Under the pieces are notes generated by a model. That model made no database searches and was not told the DNA's origin. It was given only the letters and a program-made list of their open reading frames with translations. From Lindgomyces ingoldianus (taxonomy: Eukaryota > Ascomycota > Dothideomycetes > Pleosporales > Lindgomycetaceae), in NCBI RefSeq assembly GCF_010093535.1, contig NW_022985211.1, positions 296,754 to 360,753 on the forward strand: DNA of 64,000 nt. The letters run 5' to 3'. Below are positions 12,046-22,986 of the stretch, piece after piece; position 1 is the first letter of the stretch, and the number at the start of each line of letters is the position of its first letter. The translations under genes and the position numbers were made by a program.

Positions 12046-13799
12046 TTACATTATGTTAAAACTTTAGCTAAGAATAGCCTCTAAATCTAATCTAATAAGC
12101 TTAGTACTTACATAACTTTAAGCTATTAAAGTAAGCTAAAAAGCTTTTTAAAAAGCGCTTACTTTATAAAAAAGCTGCTACATTATAAGCTTTAAAGCTT
12201 TTTAAAAAAACTTTAAAAAATAGCTTTATGTTATTAAGTAGTCTATTTCTACTTTAACTTTTATTATAGTAGTAGAAACTAAAAACTTACTAGCCTTAAA
12301 GCTTACTTAGAAGTCTAGAGATAGCTTAACTTCTTTCTACCTAACACTACCTACAACTTGTAACCTTTTTAACTTAGTAATAAAATCTAACTAACTCTCT
12401 AATCCCTTACTGTTTAATAGAAAATAAAAAGACCTACCTTTTTTTTTATATAAGCTCTAATATAAACTTAAAAGAAACATAGACTAATTCCTCTTTAAAC
12501 ACTTCTAGTTACTATACACCTACTTTTAACTTAACTATAATATAACAGCCTTAATTAACTTACTAATAAATAAAGATATTATTAACTTAGATTAATTTAT
12601 AGCGTTTTTATAAGTAACTTATAAAGACTTAAATAAAAAGTTAATAGCTTTAAGTTACCTAAACACTTTATAATAAAAAAAAAAAAGCTTTACTTTACAC
12701 TTTACTAAGTTCTACTAACTTATATCTAATATAAGCTTAAATAAAATAGGTCTAATTATAGCCCTATATAACTCCTTCTTAACTAAACTGCAACGCGCTA
12801 TAGTAGAAGAACCCCTTCTAAACAACCTTAACATGTATGTGAACCTAATTACTACCTATAATAATAACATAAGGTTTCTCCCTGTACAAGCCCTAATACA
12901 CCCCTAAACTAGCGCAGTTACAAATAAGGACTTTAATGTAATAAAAATTAATTTAAATTATACTCTAGTTAGTTTTAAAGAGTGTAAAAATTATAAAAAA
13001 AAAAGTTAATGCTTTAAGTATAGTAAGCATAGTTATATTTTTTAAAACTACTTTATTTCCTTTTCTTAAGTCTGCGTAAGTAGTGCTGCTAGCACTTATT
13101 AAAGATTTTTACTATTTTAATCTTGTTTCTATAAAGGCTTTAACTTATATTTAAGCTTTAATCCCCCTTACTACTCTTAACATAGCCGCAGCTATAGTAG
13201 TAAAAGCCTGCAAAAAGGCTTGTCCTAGGGCTAAGTTACCCTCTAGGACTAATTTAACACTAGATCTTTACTAACCTATAGGCTAAGTCCCCTACTAATA
13301 ACTAGAAGTACTAAGTTAATATTCTTATATATTTATAACAAAGAACTATATTAGCTTTAATATAAGCTCTTATTAACTTAAAAGTAAATAGTATAAGTTA
13401 CATTAATAAAGAACTAGTGTGTAAACTAAATTTTTAATTAACACTACTTACCTAAATAATTTACCTAACTAGATTTAATAGAAAATAACTTAAAAAAAGT
13501 TCTATCTTTTATACTATAACTATTATAATTACCTACTAACACTATAAGAAGTAGATTAAGCTCTATGTAATAAACATAAAACATTATAACTTAATTCTAG
13601 GATAACTATAGCTATATTAGCATAAAGTTACCTTTAATTACTAAGAGTAAGTCTTAAACTTTAACTCTTTTTAATGCTAAAATATATGCTTATACTTACA
13701 CCTAAATAACACCTAAGTAGCACTTAATATAAAAAGTTTTTAGACCTACTTCTTAATAACCTAAAAAAGAACTACCTAAGTAAGGCTAATAAGCTAGGC

Positions 13800-16700
13800 C
13801 TTTTACTAAAATAAGCTATGTAAAATAATTTAATAACTACTTAAACTTAAAAAAAAAAAAGCTTTTAAGAAATTTTTACTTACTTAATTTAAACATAAAC
13901 TAGGACTTAAACAGCAGATAGACATCTACTACATAGGACCTGCTCTATTTATAACCCTAGCTTAATAACTAGATTACAAAATCTACATAGTTATAATTTC
14001 TAATATAAACTAAGCTTTAGCTCTCTAAAAACGCACTAACTTAAGAATAATAGTCTCTTAAGACTACTATAACTTATTACATGTCTTTTTCTAAGATAAG
14101 TTTAATAAGCTTTTAATATAACATCTATATAATTACTAGATAACTTTTAAGCCTAGTAAATAACCTAGTTATAGGCTACTATATAAGATGTTACTAAATA
14201 AATTAAAAGTGCTTTAAAAATACTTTAATAAGAACTTAGAAAAAAAGTTTATTTAAGCTAGCTTTTTACTAGTAGTGTTACTTATACTATTTATAAAGAA
14301 ACTTAAAAGTAGGCTTTAATTCTGCGTTAACTACTAAAGACTAAATGCTATTACTATTAAAAACTAATACTTAATTCCCCTTTTACAGAAAACCTTAAGC
14401 TAACTAAGTAAAGTAAAGTATTTTATAGAGTTAGATATTATTACTACCTTTAATAAGCTAAGAATAGTAAAGGGTAATAAGTAGCTAACAGCGTTTTAGA
14501 CCTAATACAGACTATTTAAGTACCTAGTAATGCCCTTTAGCTTAGCTAACACGCCTAGTACTTTTTAACATTTTGTAAACAACTTGCTCTAACCCTACCT
14601 AGATGTGTTCTACACTATGTATATTAACAACATTCTAATCTATAGTAATAGCCTTTTAGAGCATAAACAGCATGTACGCCTAGTACTAAAGGCTATAGAA
14701 AAAGCAGGTTTACAACTTAACATAGACAAATGTAAGTTCTACTAATTAAAGGTTACATATTTAAAATATGTAATCTTTATAGATAGCATTTAAATAGACC
14801 CTATTAAAGTTTAGACTATGCTAGATTAGTAATACTTAAAGAATATAAAGAATGTTTAAGCTTTTATAGAATTTACTAACTTTTACTAATAATTTATTAA
14901 CAACTTTTTATAGTAAGTAAGCCTTATAATTACACTTACTAAAAAAAAATTTAATTTAACTTTAACTTAAATTACTAATAGTTTTTTAACTAGCTAAAAA
15001 AAGCCTTTACTAAAGCTTTAATACTCTGCTACTTTAACTTTAAACTACTAATACTTGTAGAAGCTAATGCCTTAGACTACATAGTAGCAGAAGTTCTCTT
15101 CTAGACTAAGCTAGACAGGACTATTAGGCTTATTACATATTTCTTAAAAAGAATAAGTTCTGCAGAAGGTAATTATAAGATCTACAACAAAGAATTACTT
15201 GCTATAGTACACTGCTTTAAACAATAGCAACCTAAACTAGAAAGTGCAGCGCATCTAATACAGGTCTTATCTAACTATAAAAACTTATAGTACTTTATAA
15301 CTATAAAATAACTTAGCTACTAATAAGCCTATTAGTTTAAATACCTATTTTATTTTAATTTTAAGATTACTTATTATCTTAGTTAAGATAAAGAAAAACT
15401 AGATGCTCTTATAAGGTAATTCTAAGACATCCCTGCTTAAAAAAAAGTGTAAAAGGCTTAACACTAAACTCTACTTTAACTTAAGCTATTTTTAGACCTT
15501 AACTTAAATAAAATAAATTAAATAATTAATTAAATTATTACTAATAAGTATCTAAATAATAAATTTATCTAAAAAACTTTAAACCTGCTTTAAAACAGCG
15601 CTAGTTAGTTAAAAAAAGTAACACTAGCTAACTATAAAAACTAAAATAGTAAGCTATATTACTATAACTAACTTATAATTCTTAATTCTAATAAACTAAG
15701 AATTAAACTACTCTAAATTATACACAACTTGCCTGTTAAAGGACACCTAGGCAGAGAAAAGACTCTTAACCTACTACAGAGAGAGTACTACTAGCCCTGC
15801 ATGTTCTATACTGTACGCTAATATATATTATGTTGCTATACTTACTATAAAGTAAAGGCCTTTTAAGAAAGGTATAATAGCCTACTTAAACTACTCTTAA
15901 TCCTTAAATAAGCTTAGAAAAATATATTAATTAATTTTATTATAAACCTACCTTTATCTAAAGAGTATATAAATATTATAGTAGTTGTTAATTACTTAAC
16001 TAAGTATTAACACTTAATACTATGTTCCTCTATAACTGCCCCTAATATAGCCTAGTTATTCTACTAATATATATAAGTTTACTATAGCCTGCCTAACACA
16101 ATTATATTAGACAGAGGTACACAGTTTGTCTTAGCCTTCTAGAACAAACTCTGTAAATAGCTCTAAATTATCCTCTATTTATCTACAGCTTTTTACCTAG
16201 AGACTAACAGCTAGACTAAGAACATAAACACTATAATAAAATAAGTCCTATAAGTGTATATAAACTACTAGTAAAATAACTAGGTAAAATAGTTAGCTAT
16301 AGCATAGTTTAAAGCTAATAACATAACATTTAAATTAATATAAGTATCTTTATTCTTAGCAAACTATAAATACTACTTTTAAATAAAATTTAAACTACTT
16401 TTAAATACCCTCTAACTAACTTATTAATTTATATAAGTAATAAATGTAAATAAACTTATTAATAAAATTTAAAATATATCTAAATATATTTATAAAAAGC
16501 TTACATAGGCTTAAGCTTTTTAATAAAAGTACATAAACTAATTTTAAACTCTTGCCCCTGCGTATGCAGCTAGTAAGAAGGTCTAGCTAGACACTAAAAA
16601 TATCTAAATAAACTAATAATTAAAGAAACTTAATTAAAAGAACCTTAGCCTTTTTATAGTAGCTTATATAGTCTTATTACACACTTACTAATTAATCCTA

Positions 16701-17000
16701 CCTAACAGCATAAAGATACACCTTGTGTTCTATGTATTATTACTGCGCTAAGCAGCCTCTAAATCTAACTATCTACTTAGATAGCTAAACCTGCCACCTA
16801 AACCTATTATTATAAATAATAAACTAAAATATATTATAGAAGACGTTAAATAGATCTAGTTTAATAAAAAGAAACATATTTATAAATACTTTATAAAATA
16901 GACTAGATATAATAAACTGTTATAGGAACCTGCAGAAGCTCTATAAAAGAACTCTATAGTAACCTAATTCTACACCTAATACCTATCTAAACTAAACCTG
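13800..17000 (+). pseudogene. Degenerate chromovirus pol with C-terminal chromodomain
   Basis: Plus-strand remnants run in Ty3/gypsy order. About 14420-14640 reads FIELDIITAFNKLRIVKG, then YLVMPFSLANTPS, then YINNILIYS. The last should be a YxDD motif, but both aspartates have become asparagine. About 15720-15860 resembles the integrase zinc finger, and 15930-16200 the integrase core (VVNYLTK, ILDRGTQF). About 16850-16960 reads YKYFIK followed by EPAEAL, a chromodomain signature. Numerous stops come from C-to-T and G-to-A transitions. Boundaries approximate. Confidence 0.8.
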
Positions 17001-17073
17001 TACTCTAACAAAGACAACTTAATGCTAGAACTACTAATGTAAAGGATTCTCTTCCTAATAAGAGGGGGGGTAC

Positions 17074-17391
17074 TGTTACAGTATCCTTCCTAGATCCTAG
17101 ACATAACTATATTAGACGCGTACTAGAGTATTATTAGTGCACGTCTAATATAAACATAACATAACATAGACATAAACTTAAGCATAAACTGCTTTAACAC
17201 TAACTAAACCTAAAACAGGCTTAATTTATACTTAAAGCGCTTAAACTTCTAAGCTAAGTATTTAATTACTAATTTTCTTTTAAACCTTCCTGTTCCTCAC
17301 ACAACGTCTTGTACCTACTATAATACCTCACGTAGTAATTAAACTAGACCTCTGTGAAGCTCTATAACCTTACTCGTGCACAATCGTGACA
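17074..17391 (+). repeat. 3' LTR of chromovirus copy 1
   Basis: This 318-bp LTR mirrors the 5' LTR in damage. Its inner (left) part is RIP-mutated (GTATCCTTCCTAGATCC), and its outer roughly 120 bases are intact (CCTTCCTGTTCCTCACACAA through CAATCGTGACA). Confidence 0.9.
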
Positions 17392-19554
17392 CTAAGTGTA
17401 ATATAGGCTATATTAGCATAAACTAGCTTAATATATTTATTAAGTGTTACTTAAAGCTTAAAGTAAAGTTTAAGTGTAAGTATAACTATAAAAAAGCTTT
17501 TTATAAGAATCTTATAGTAATTTAAAGCTAGTTTAACCTTATAAAGAATATTAAAGCTAAGTATAGCATTTAAGATAATAACACATATAACTTTAATAAA
17601 ATAAAGTTTATAATAGGCTAGATATTTACTAGAGCAGTTATTATAAGTTTAAAGAGATAAGAATAGCTAAAAGCAGTCTAGCTAGGTAACTAAGAGTAGA
17701 CAACCGCTATTTAAAGCATTAATACTAAAAAGTAAGCTATTCTACTTTTTATTATTTTTTAAAGTAGTAACTACTTTTTAAACTAGTATAAAAAGGAAAA
17801 TCTACTTTAGAATTAAGTTATTATAATCTTTAAGTGTAGCTAGACTACTAATTAGCTTAGTCTAGACTAGTTAAAGCACTTTAACACGCATATAAAAAAG
17901 TGTACTATTAGTAGCTACTATCTACTAGTTATTAACAGCTATAAAAGCTATAACTTACTTTATTTTTAGTAATACTATAAAAATAATAAGATTATTACTA
18001 TTTATATACTTTTTTACTTATTACACTTTTTATAGCTACTTAATGTAGGTTGTTTTACTTTTTTAAAAAAAGTATATAAGCGCTAAGCTAAAAACTTTAT
18101 GCATAACTAAATTACTTATATTATAAAAATAAAGTTTTTACTATACTTTAAAGTAGCCTATAATGCTGTAATTACTTTTAGTAATATCTAAAAAGAGTTT
18201 TAAGGCGCTAAATTAGTTCTTTTTAACTTATAATAAGTTATAATAGGCCTTAATATAAAGTTGCGCACTCTATTACTACTACTACTTATATATAATAAGC
18301 CCTAGTAGTTGTAAACTCTAAGTAATACTCTAGAACTTAAGTTATAATTAATGCTTATAAAAATAAGAATTTAGAAGCATATAAATAGTTTACTAACTTT
18401 TATAGTTAAGGTGTTTAAAAAGGTCTTAAAAGGGGCAGTAATAATTATATATAAGCTAGTATTAGCATAATAAAAAATTACTAAGCTTTAAGCAGCTAAT
18501 AAAGCTGCTATATAACATAAATTATATAAAAAAAAGCAGATTAAGGTAGAAAAGACTTTAATAATTTAGAAAAGCCTATGCTTAACAGCTCTAAAGGAGT
18601 TTAGAGCGCACAGTAATAGAAAAAAGGCAAAAAAGCAGGTGTAAGCTAAAGTAGGTAAGCTATTCTAAAGGCGCTATAAATAGTGCAATTAGACTAGGCA
18701 TAACACATAAATATATAAGTAAGAAGTAGAAGTAGTATCTAAATAATATTCTAGGCTGTACTGTACTATATAGTGCTAGAGTGGGTTGTTATAGGCTATA
18801 ATAGAGTTTGTTAGGGTGGGGTCTTAGCAAAAGTAAGCAACTTAGGTGTGTGAGCAACTCGCCTGTGAAGTACGTTATAATTTTTTATTTATCTATAGTT
18901 TTATAAATAGCTGTTAGGGCTTCTTTAAAAGCTTTTACACTACTAAAAACTTCTTCTATTTTTAGAGTTAGTGTAGTGCTATTAGCTTTAAAGTCTATCT
19001 AATTATCTATGTATAGCTAAAACTAGATTATAAAAGGGCCTTTTAAGTGTAGTCCTATTTAAGATATTATTTTTGCATTAGTTTAAAATGCTTCTTTGTT
19101 ATATTATATATAAAAGTAGTATTTAGTAAAGAAGAGGTAAAGGTCTTTTAGTAATCCTTTAAAAAGCTTTAAAGGGGCTAGTTTTAAAGTCTTTTTAGCG
19201 GTAATACTTATTCTCTTAGTTAAAATGTTCTAAAGTTTAGCTAGCTCTACTTATAGTATGTGTATTTAGTGTGCAGAGCTAGTAGCTTACTAAAGGTTTA
19301 GTAGTAAAAAGTTATTAAATTCTATTACTTTTTAGTAAAAGTTTTTAACTTTCTTTTAAAAGTTTACTAATTTATTAATTTTATTACTAATCTGCGAGAG
19401 TCTTTTAATGTTGTCCTAAATTAAATTAATTTATTCTGCTAAGATAGCTTTACTTTGTGTTAGAACTTCTATAGATTCTAATAAGGCTATATAGGCTATG
19501 TTAGAATCTAAGTTATGTTAAGTAGTTATACTTTTTAAAAAGAGTAGTGTTTAA

Positions 19555-20141
19555 TGTTATAATTCTTGCTTAGTAGAAGCACGCAGGTTAATGTTATTTC
19601 TAGTAAAAGAGGACAAGGTAAGAGGGGCTAACAGTAGGGTGTACAGTCCTACGTAATAGCTATTAGGCTTATAGAGAAGGGTAGAGTAACTAGATTATAG
19701 TTTGTCCCTATAGCAGCAGTATAGTAGCTAGGTTAAACAGTCCTGTTAGACAGAATTAGAGGTATATATAGTGTAAGATATACAGATAGTATTATAGCTC
19801 TTTAGAAAGCTAGAATGCTACTTAGTTTATATAAAAATAAACTAAACATTAAACACACCTTTTAAAAGTTGTTTAAGGTTAGAACTATATACATGTCTAA
19901 AGAGTGCTAAGGCGAGTTAGATAAGTTTGTGTGAGCTTACTAAGCGCAGCTCTATAAACTCTCTTAGACTTGTTAGACTTGTAGCCTTTCCCTTTATTAG
20001 ATAATGCATTCTTCTATAACTGCGGGCAGCTGCGCTGCTTCTGTGTCCTCTAATTAGTTCATAGGCGAGCTCTGCCCCGCGCTAGCTAGATTGTGGAGCA
20101 CTGCCGGTGGAGTTACGTTGGTCCAACTGTAGACCGTAACA
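19555..20141 (-). repeat. LTR of the minus-strand gypsy element (5' LTR)
   Basis: This 587-bp copy matches 3637-4223. Its outward (right) end is less mutated (GGGCAGCTGCGCTGCTTCTG; CTGCCGGTGGAGTTACG) than its inner end. It is followed by the target duplication CTCCT. Confidence 0.85.
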
Positions 20142-20146
20142 CTCCT

Positions 20147-20905
20147 ATCTTTTATAGCCTCTAAATGTTAGCTGTTTTACGCCTTTTAAGTAAGTATATA
20201 GACACTAAGTATTAGAGCTTACTTATAATTAAATTTTTTATTTTAATAAGTAAGACTTTCTTAGAATTTATAAGCATATTAGGCCTATAGTATTTATAGA
20301 GTAGATAATTAAAAGCAGCTTTTAAGTAGCAGGTTTAGTCCTACACTATTCTAATTATGTCTTATTGTTGCTTACTATTATTTATACACTATCTCTACTA
20401 GCGCAAGAAGCTAACAGTAAGACGCGCTAGACTGCAGAGACGCTTTATACAGTTACTTAGCTACAGTAGTAGGCTTAACTAATCTATAACTGCCTTAGTT
20501 GTTAATTACAGAGCTCTACTAGCTAAGCAATAGCTTAGCTTATTAAAAGATGTTAAATAGTAATGCACTTAGTAATAATTCTTATAAAGAAGAACACTAA
20601 GCTGTGTTAGGCTAACTATTACTAAGAGCAGAAGAAGCAACAGTAACAGCAGTATATTGCTACAGAAGGGACTCTTACAGGCTAGGAAGGTCAGAGGCTG
20701 GCTGCAGAGGCTAATAGGTTAGTTAAGGTAGATGCGCAGGCTTAGGCATCGCAGGCATATTAACAAGCACTACTAACCTGCTTAAGGTGCTATGTATAAG
20801 GCTATAAAAAAAATTAATGTAGAAGCAATTAAGAATATTTTATATATATACTTATATAGGTTTAATTTAGTTGCTGTTTAGCTATCTGTTAAAAAGGCGC
20901 GCGCG
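20147..20905. other. RIP-mutated interior of the outer element, no gene
   Basis: AT-rich DNA with many stops on both strands. No protein remnant I can name. It ends at the right inverted repeat. Confidence 0.5.
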
Positions 20906-20948
20906 TTTTGGTGGGGTGCGCAGCTTACTAATGTCCGCAGCTTACTGA
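20906..20948 (-). repeat. Right terminal inverted repeat of the outer element
   Basis: The reverse complement begins TCAGTAAGCTGCGG and matches 1-43 with one substitution (C to T at position 19, a RIP-type transition) before the two diverge. Confidence 0.75.
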
Positions 20949-22986
20949 TAAAACACGTTAGGCTACAGAACTTAGCTAATACAACATTATAATTAAACAT
21001 GTAGCTAGAGCTAATAATTACTAAGCTAACACATTAAGCTAATAGGCAAACTGTATAATAAATAAGAATAAAGAAGTAAAAAAGTTTACAATCTTCTAAG
21101 AAACTAAGAAAGAGCTAGTTTATAATAGGCTAGTTGTAAGGACAGAGCTCTGTACCACTACGCTAATACAACTAAAAAGGTGCGAATAATCAACCAACAG
21201 TTGATTATTGCGTACAGAATAGTATATATACCCGTCGCACGTAAGCACCATCTCGGCCTTACACCTGTCTTACTCGCTTGATAAACCCGTTAGAAACAAG
21301 TCTAAAAAAAACATAAGAGGTTTATCTTCATCTAGTTTAAAGCTAGGTATACTATGTAATTAGATTCTTCAAGTTAGTTTAAATAGCTAGATGAATAAAA
21401 ATATGTTGTTTAATTAGCTGAAACACTTTAATACACGTGGAAAGATAGGATAGAAGTGTATTGTAGGAGAGACGAATTACTAACAAGCCTCGCTTGGTAG
21501 GATTCGTGCTTATATACAAAGAATAGATCATGTGACCTCCAAACATGTCAGGTGAGGCCATACAAGCCTGTTCTAGAACATCCGACCTTACGCTAGATAG
21601 CAGAACCACTCTAGGTGATAGTCTAAGGTTGTGCGGAAAGAACAGAGGCAAGCGACAGAGGAGGAGGGATGTAAATATAATGTTTTAGTGATTAGTAGGT
21701 AATAGATAAGGGACTACTAAAAGCGCTTGAATTAAGAATGTTAGATAGTCGACTCTCTCTAGCCTATGCTATAATAATAACTACAGTCCTCTGCAAACAG
21801 CAGGGAGGCTGCTGCTCTATAGATGTAGGTAATTGCAATAACTTTAAACACGTTGCTCCTTTCTAAATACGCAGCGTGTTCTTCTAGTCCTAGTGTGTTG
21901 CCCTAATACCTGCATCTCTTTAGTGCCTTACTCGACCACCCTCGCCTTAATTTATTCCTCCAGGGCGAGCATACTATGGGTATTGCGCACCACTGGATAG
22001 CAGTATGAGAACATTTTACTGCTGTTATATATGTGCCAAAGTCAACCCCTCCGTAACGGAAAACCCACTTTGGCGGAACGCCGGTAGTACTTTCTATCAT
22101 AACAGCAACAACAAGAATAACATAGCTCAGATAATCTCGGAATAGCCGCCTGAGACCCTCCGCATCTTAAATACTCAGTGTCTTCGTCGTAAATTTTTGA
22201 TGACTTTGCAATACCACAATCAGCTGTTAGCGTGCACGACGCTGCCACCTCGGACTGTCTCGGACCTTTTTGAAGTTTCGTGCATCTGTCTAAAAGCTTC
22301 TGAAGTTAAAAAATGCTATAGAGAGAAGATATCCCGAGGAGAATATTGTGTTTAATAAGCTGGTTGTGCTGTAGTAATCTGTTGCTTTATTGAGTGGGAC
22401 TGCTAAGTAAGAATGCTACCCTTGCTATGTAGAAGCGGCCTAGCCGATTCTAAACGACTGTCAGGGCTCACGTGATAAACGGCGGCTTGCGATGTGCAGA
22501 GCGGCTGTGCAGTCTCAGCGCCGATAGCGGCTCGAACAAGGAGCAAGCACCTCATTAGTTAGTATTGATGATGCGCTCAGGGCTGCTAGCGTCGTGCATA
22601 CAATTACTAGATCGAATATTCACTGCCTCTTCTCGCTCTGCTGCAGCTGAAGCGCGCCATCGTTACTAAAGCGCTCAACAACAATCACAACGCGTTAACA
22701 GCTTGGGATTTGGGTAGCTACAGCATAGAGGTGCAGTAAATAGAGTAGATAGTCCTTACACTTGTGCTTAAAACTATAGAGTTTGCCATCAGTACCTTTT
22801 ATCGGTTTAAGGAAAATCTTACTTGTAATAACAAAACATCTAATTGAGACTGTGCAGCCTTACTGTAAGCTAAGTATTGGAATACGTTTAGAAACACTTA
22901 TAGTATAACTATACGGATAAAGATATATAGTTATTAATAAGCTACAGATATAGAATTGTACAAGCCTCCGACTACGTCGACGTTAA
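20949..22986. other. Transition from repeat block to gene island, no supported gene
   Basis: Composition rises from AT-rich (to about 21,160) to near normal. A 25-bp hairpin lies at 21185-21209 (arms AATAATCAAC and GTTGATTATT, 5-nt loop) close to the boundary, and the palindrome TGTTCTAGAACA lies near 21570. Short frames at 21379-21651 (-), 21903-22100 (-) and 22042-22248 (-) show no family motif, and I do not call them genes. Confidence 0.5.

Larger units (their letters stand above)
11728..17391 (+). mobile_element. Chromovirus (Ty3/gypsy with chromodomain), plus orientation
   Basis: The element is 5,664 bp with 318-bp LTRs at 11728-12045 and 17074-17391 (TGTCACGGTATCC .. CAATCGTGACA). It is flanked by the perfect 5-bp duplication CTAAG (11723-11727 and 17392-17396). 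A polypurine tract (17061-17073) precedes the right LTR. An RT, integrase and chromodomain order reads on the plus strand, all broken. The outer ends of both LTRs are much less mutated than their inner parts. A second copy lies in opposite orientation at 55090-60754. Confidence 0.9.
11341..18875 (+). mobile_element. Degenerate Tc1/mariner-type (Fot1/pogo-like) transposon split by a chromovirus
   Basis: The left end is ACGTACTTTACAGGCAAG at 11341. The right end is its inverted counterpart ending GAAGTACGT at 18875. Both are flanked by TA (11339-11340, 18876-18877). Removing the retroelement at 11728-17391 plus one 5-bp duplication leaves about 1,866 bp, almost the same length as 578-2440, to which the interior is homologous in inverted orientation. 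In the minus frame around 17,850-17,600 some residues resemble a Fot1/pogo transposase core (KVVTTLKNNKK), but stops are frequent. Confidence 0.65.
3637..20141 (-). mobile_element. Ty3/gypsy LTR retrotransposon, minus orientation, with nested insertions
   Basis: Two 587-bp LTRs (3637-4223 and 19555-20141) start TGTTAC/TGTTAT and end GTAACA. They are flanked by the perfect 5-bp duplication CTCCT (3632-3636 and 20142-20146). A purine tract on the minus strand lies next to the LTR at 4224, giving minus orientation. The interior is split by insertions at 9059-9268, 10077-11175 and 11341-18875. Removing these leaves about 7.6 kb, a normal gypsy size. Reverse transcriptase and integrase remnants read on the minus strand. 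RIP-type transitions and stops have destroyed all frames. Confidence 0.85.
1..20948. mobile_element. Outer composite element bounded by 43-bp terminal inverted repeats
   Basis: The first 43 bases (starting TCAGTAAGCTGCGG) reappear as the reverse complement at 20906-20948, with about one difference in 42-43 aligned bases. Each copy contains an internal direct repeat of TCAGTAAGCTGCG. Everything between is RIP-type AT-rich DNA holding several younger insertions. Once these are subtracted, only a few kb of original element remain (about 44-577, 2441-2651, 3542-3636 and 20147-20905). This suggests a DNA transposon of modest size that was later filled with other elements. The left flank lies outside the window, so no target-site duplication can be checked. 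Two unrelated solo ends are also possible. Superfamily not determined. Confidence 0.5.

Noticed and set aside
21379..22248. Three short minus-strand frames at the island edge
   Set aside because: No domain, mixed composition, probably chance.
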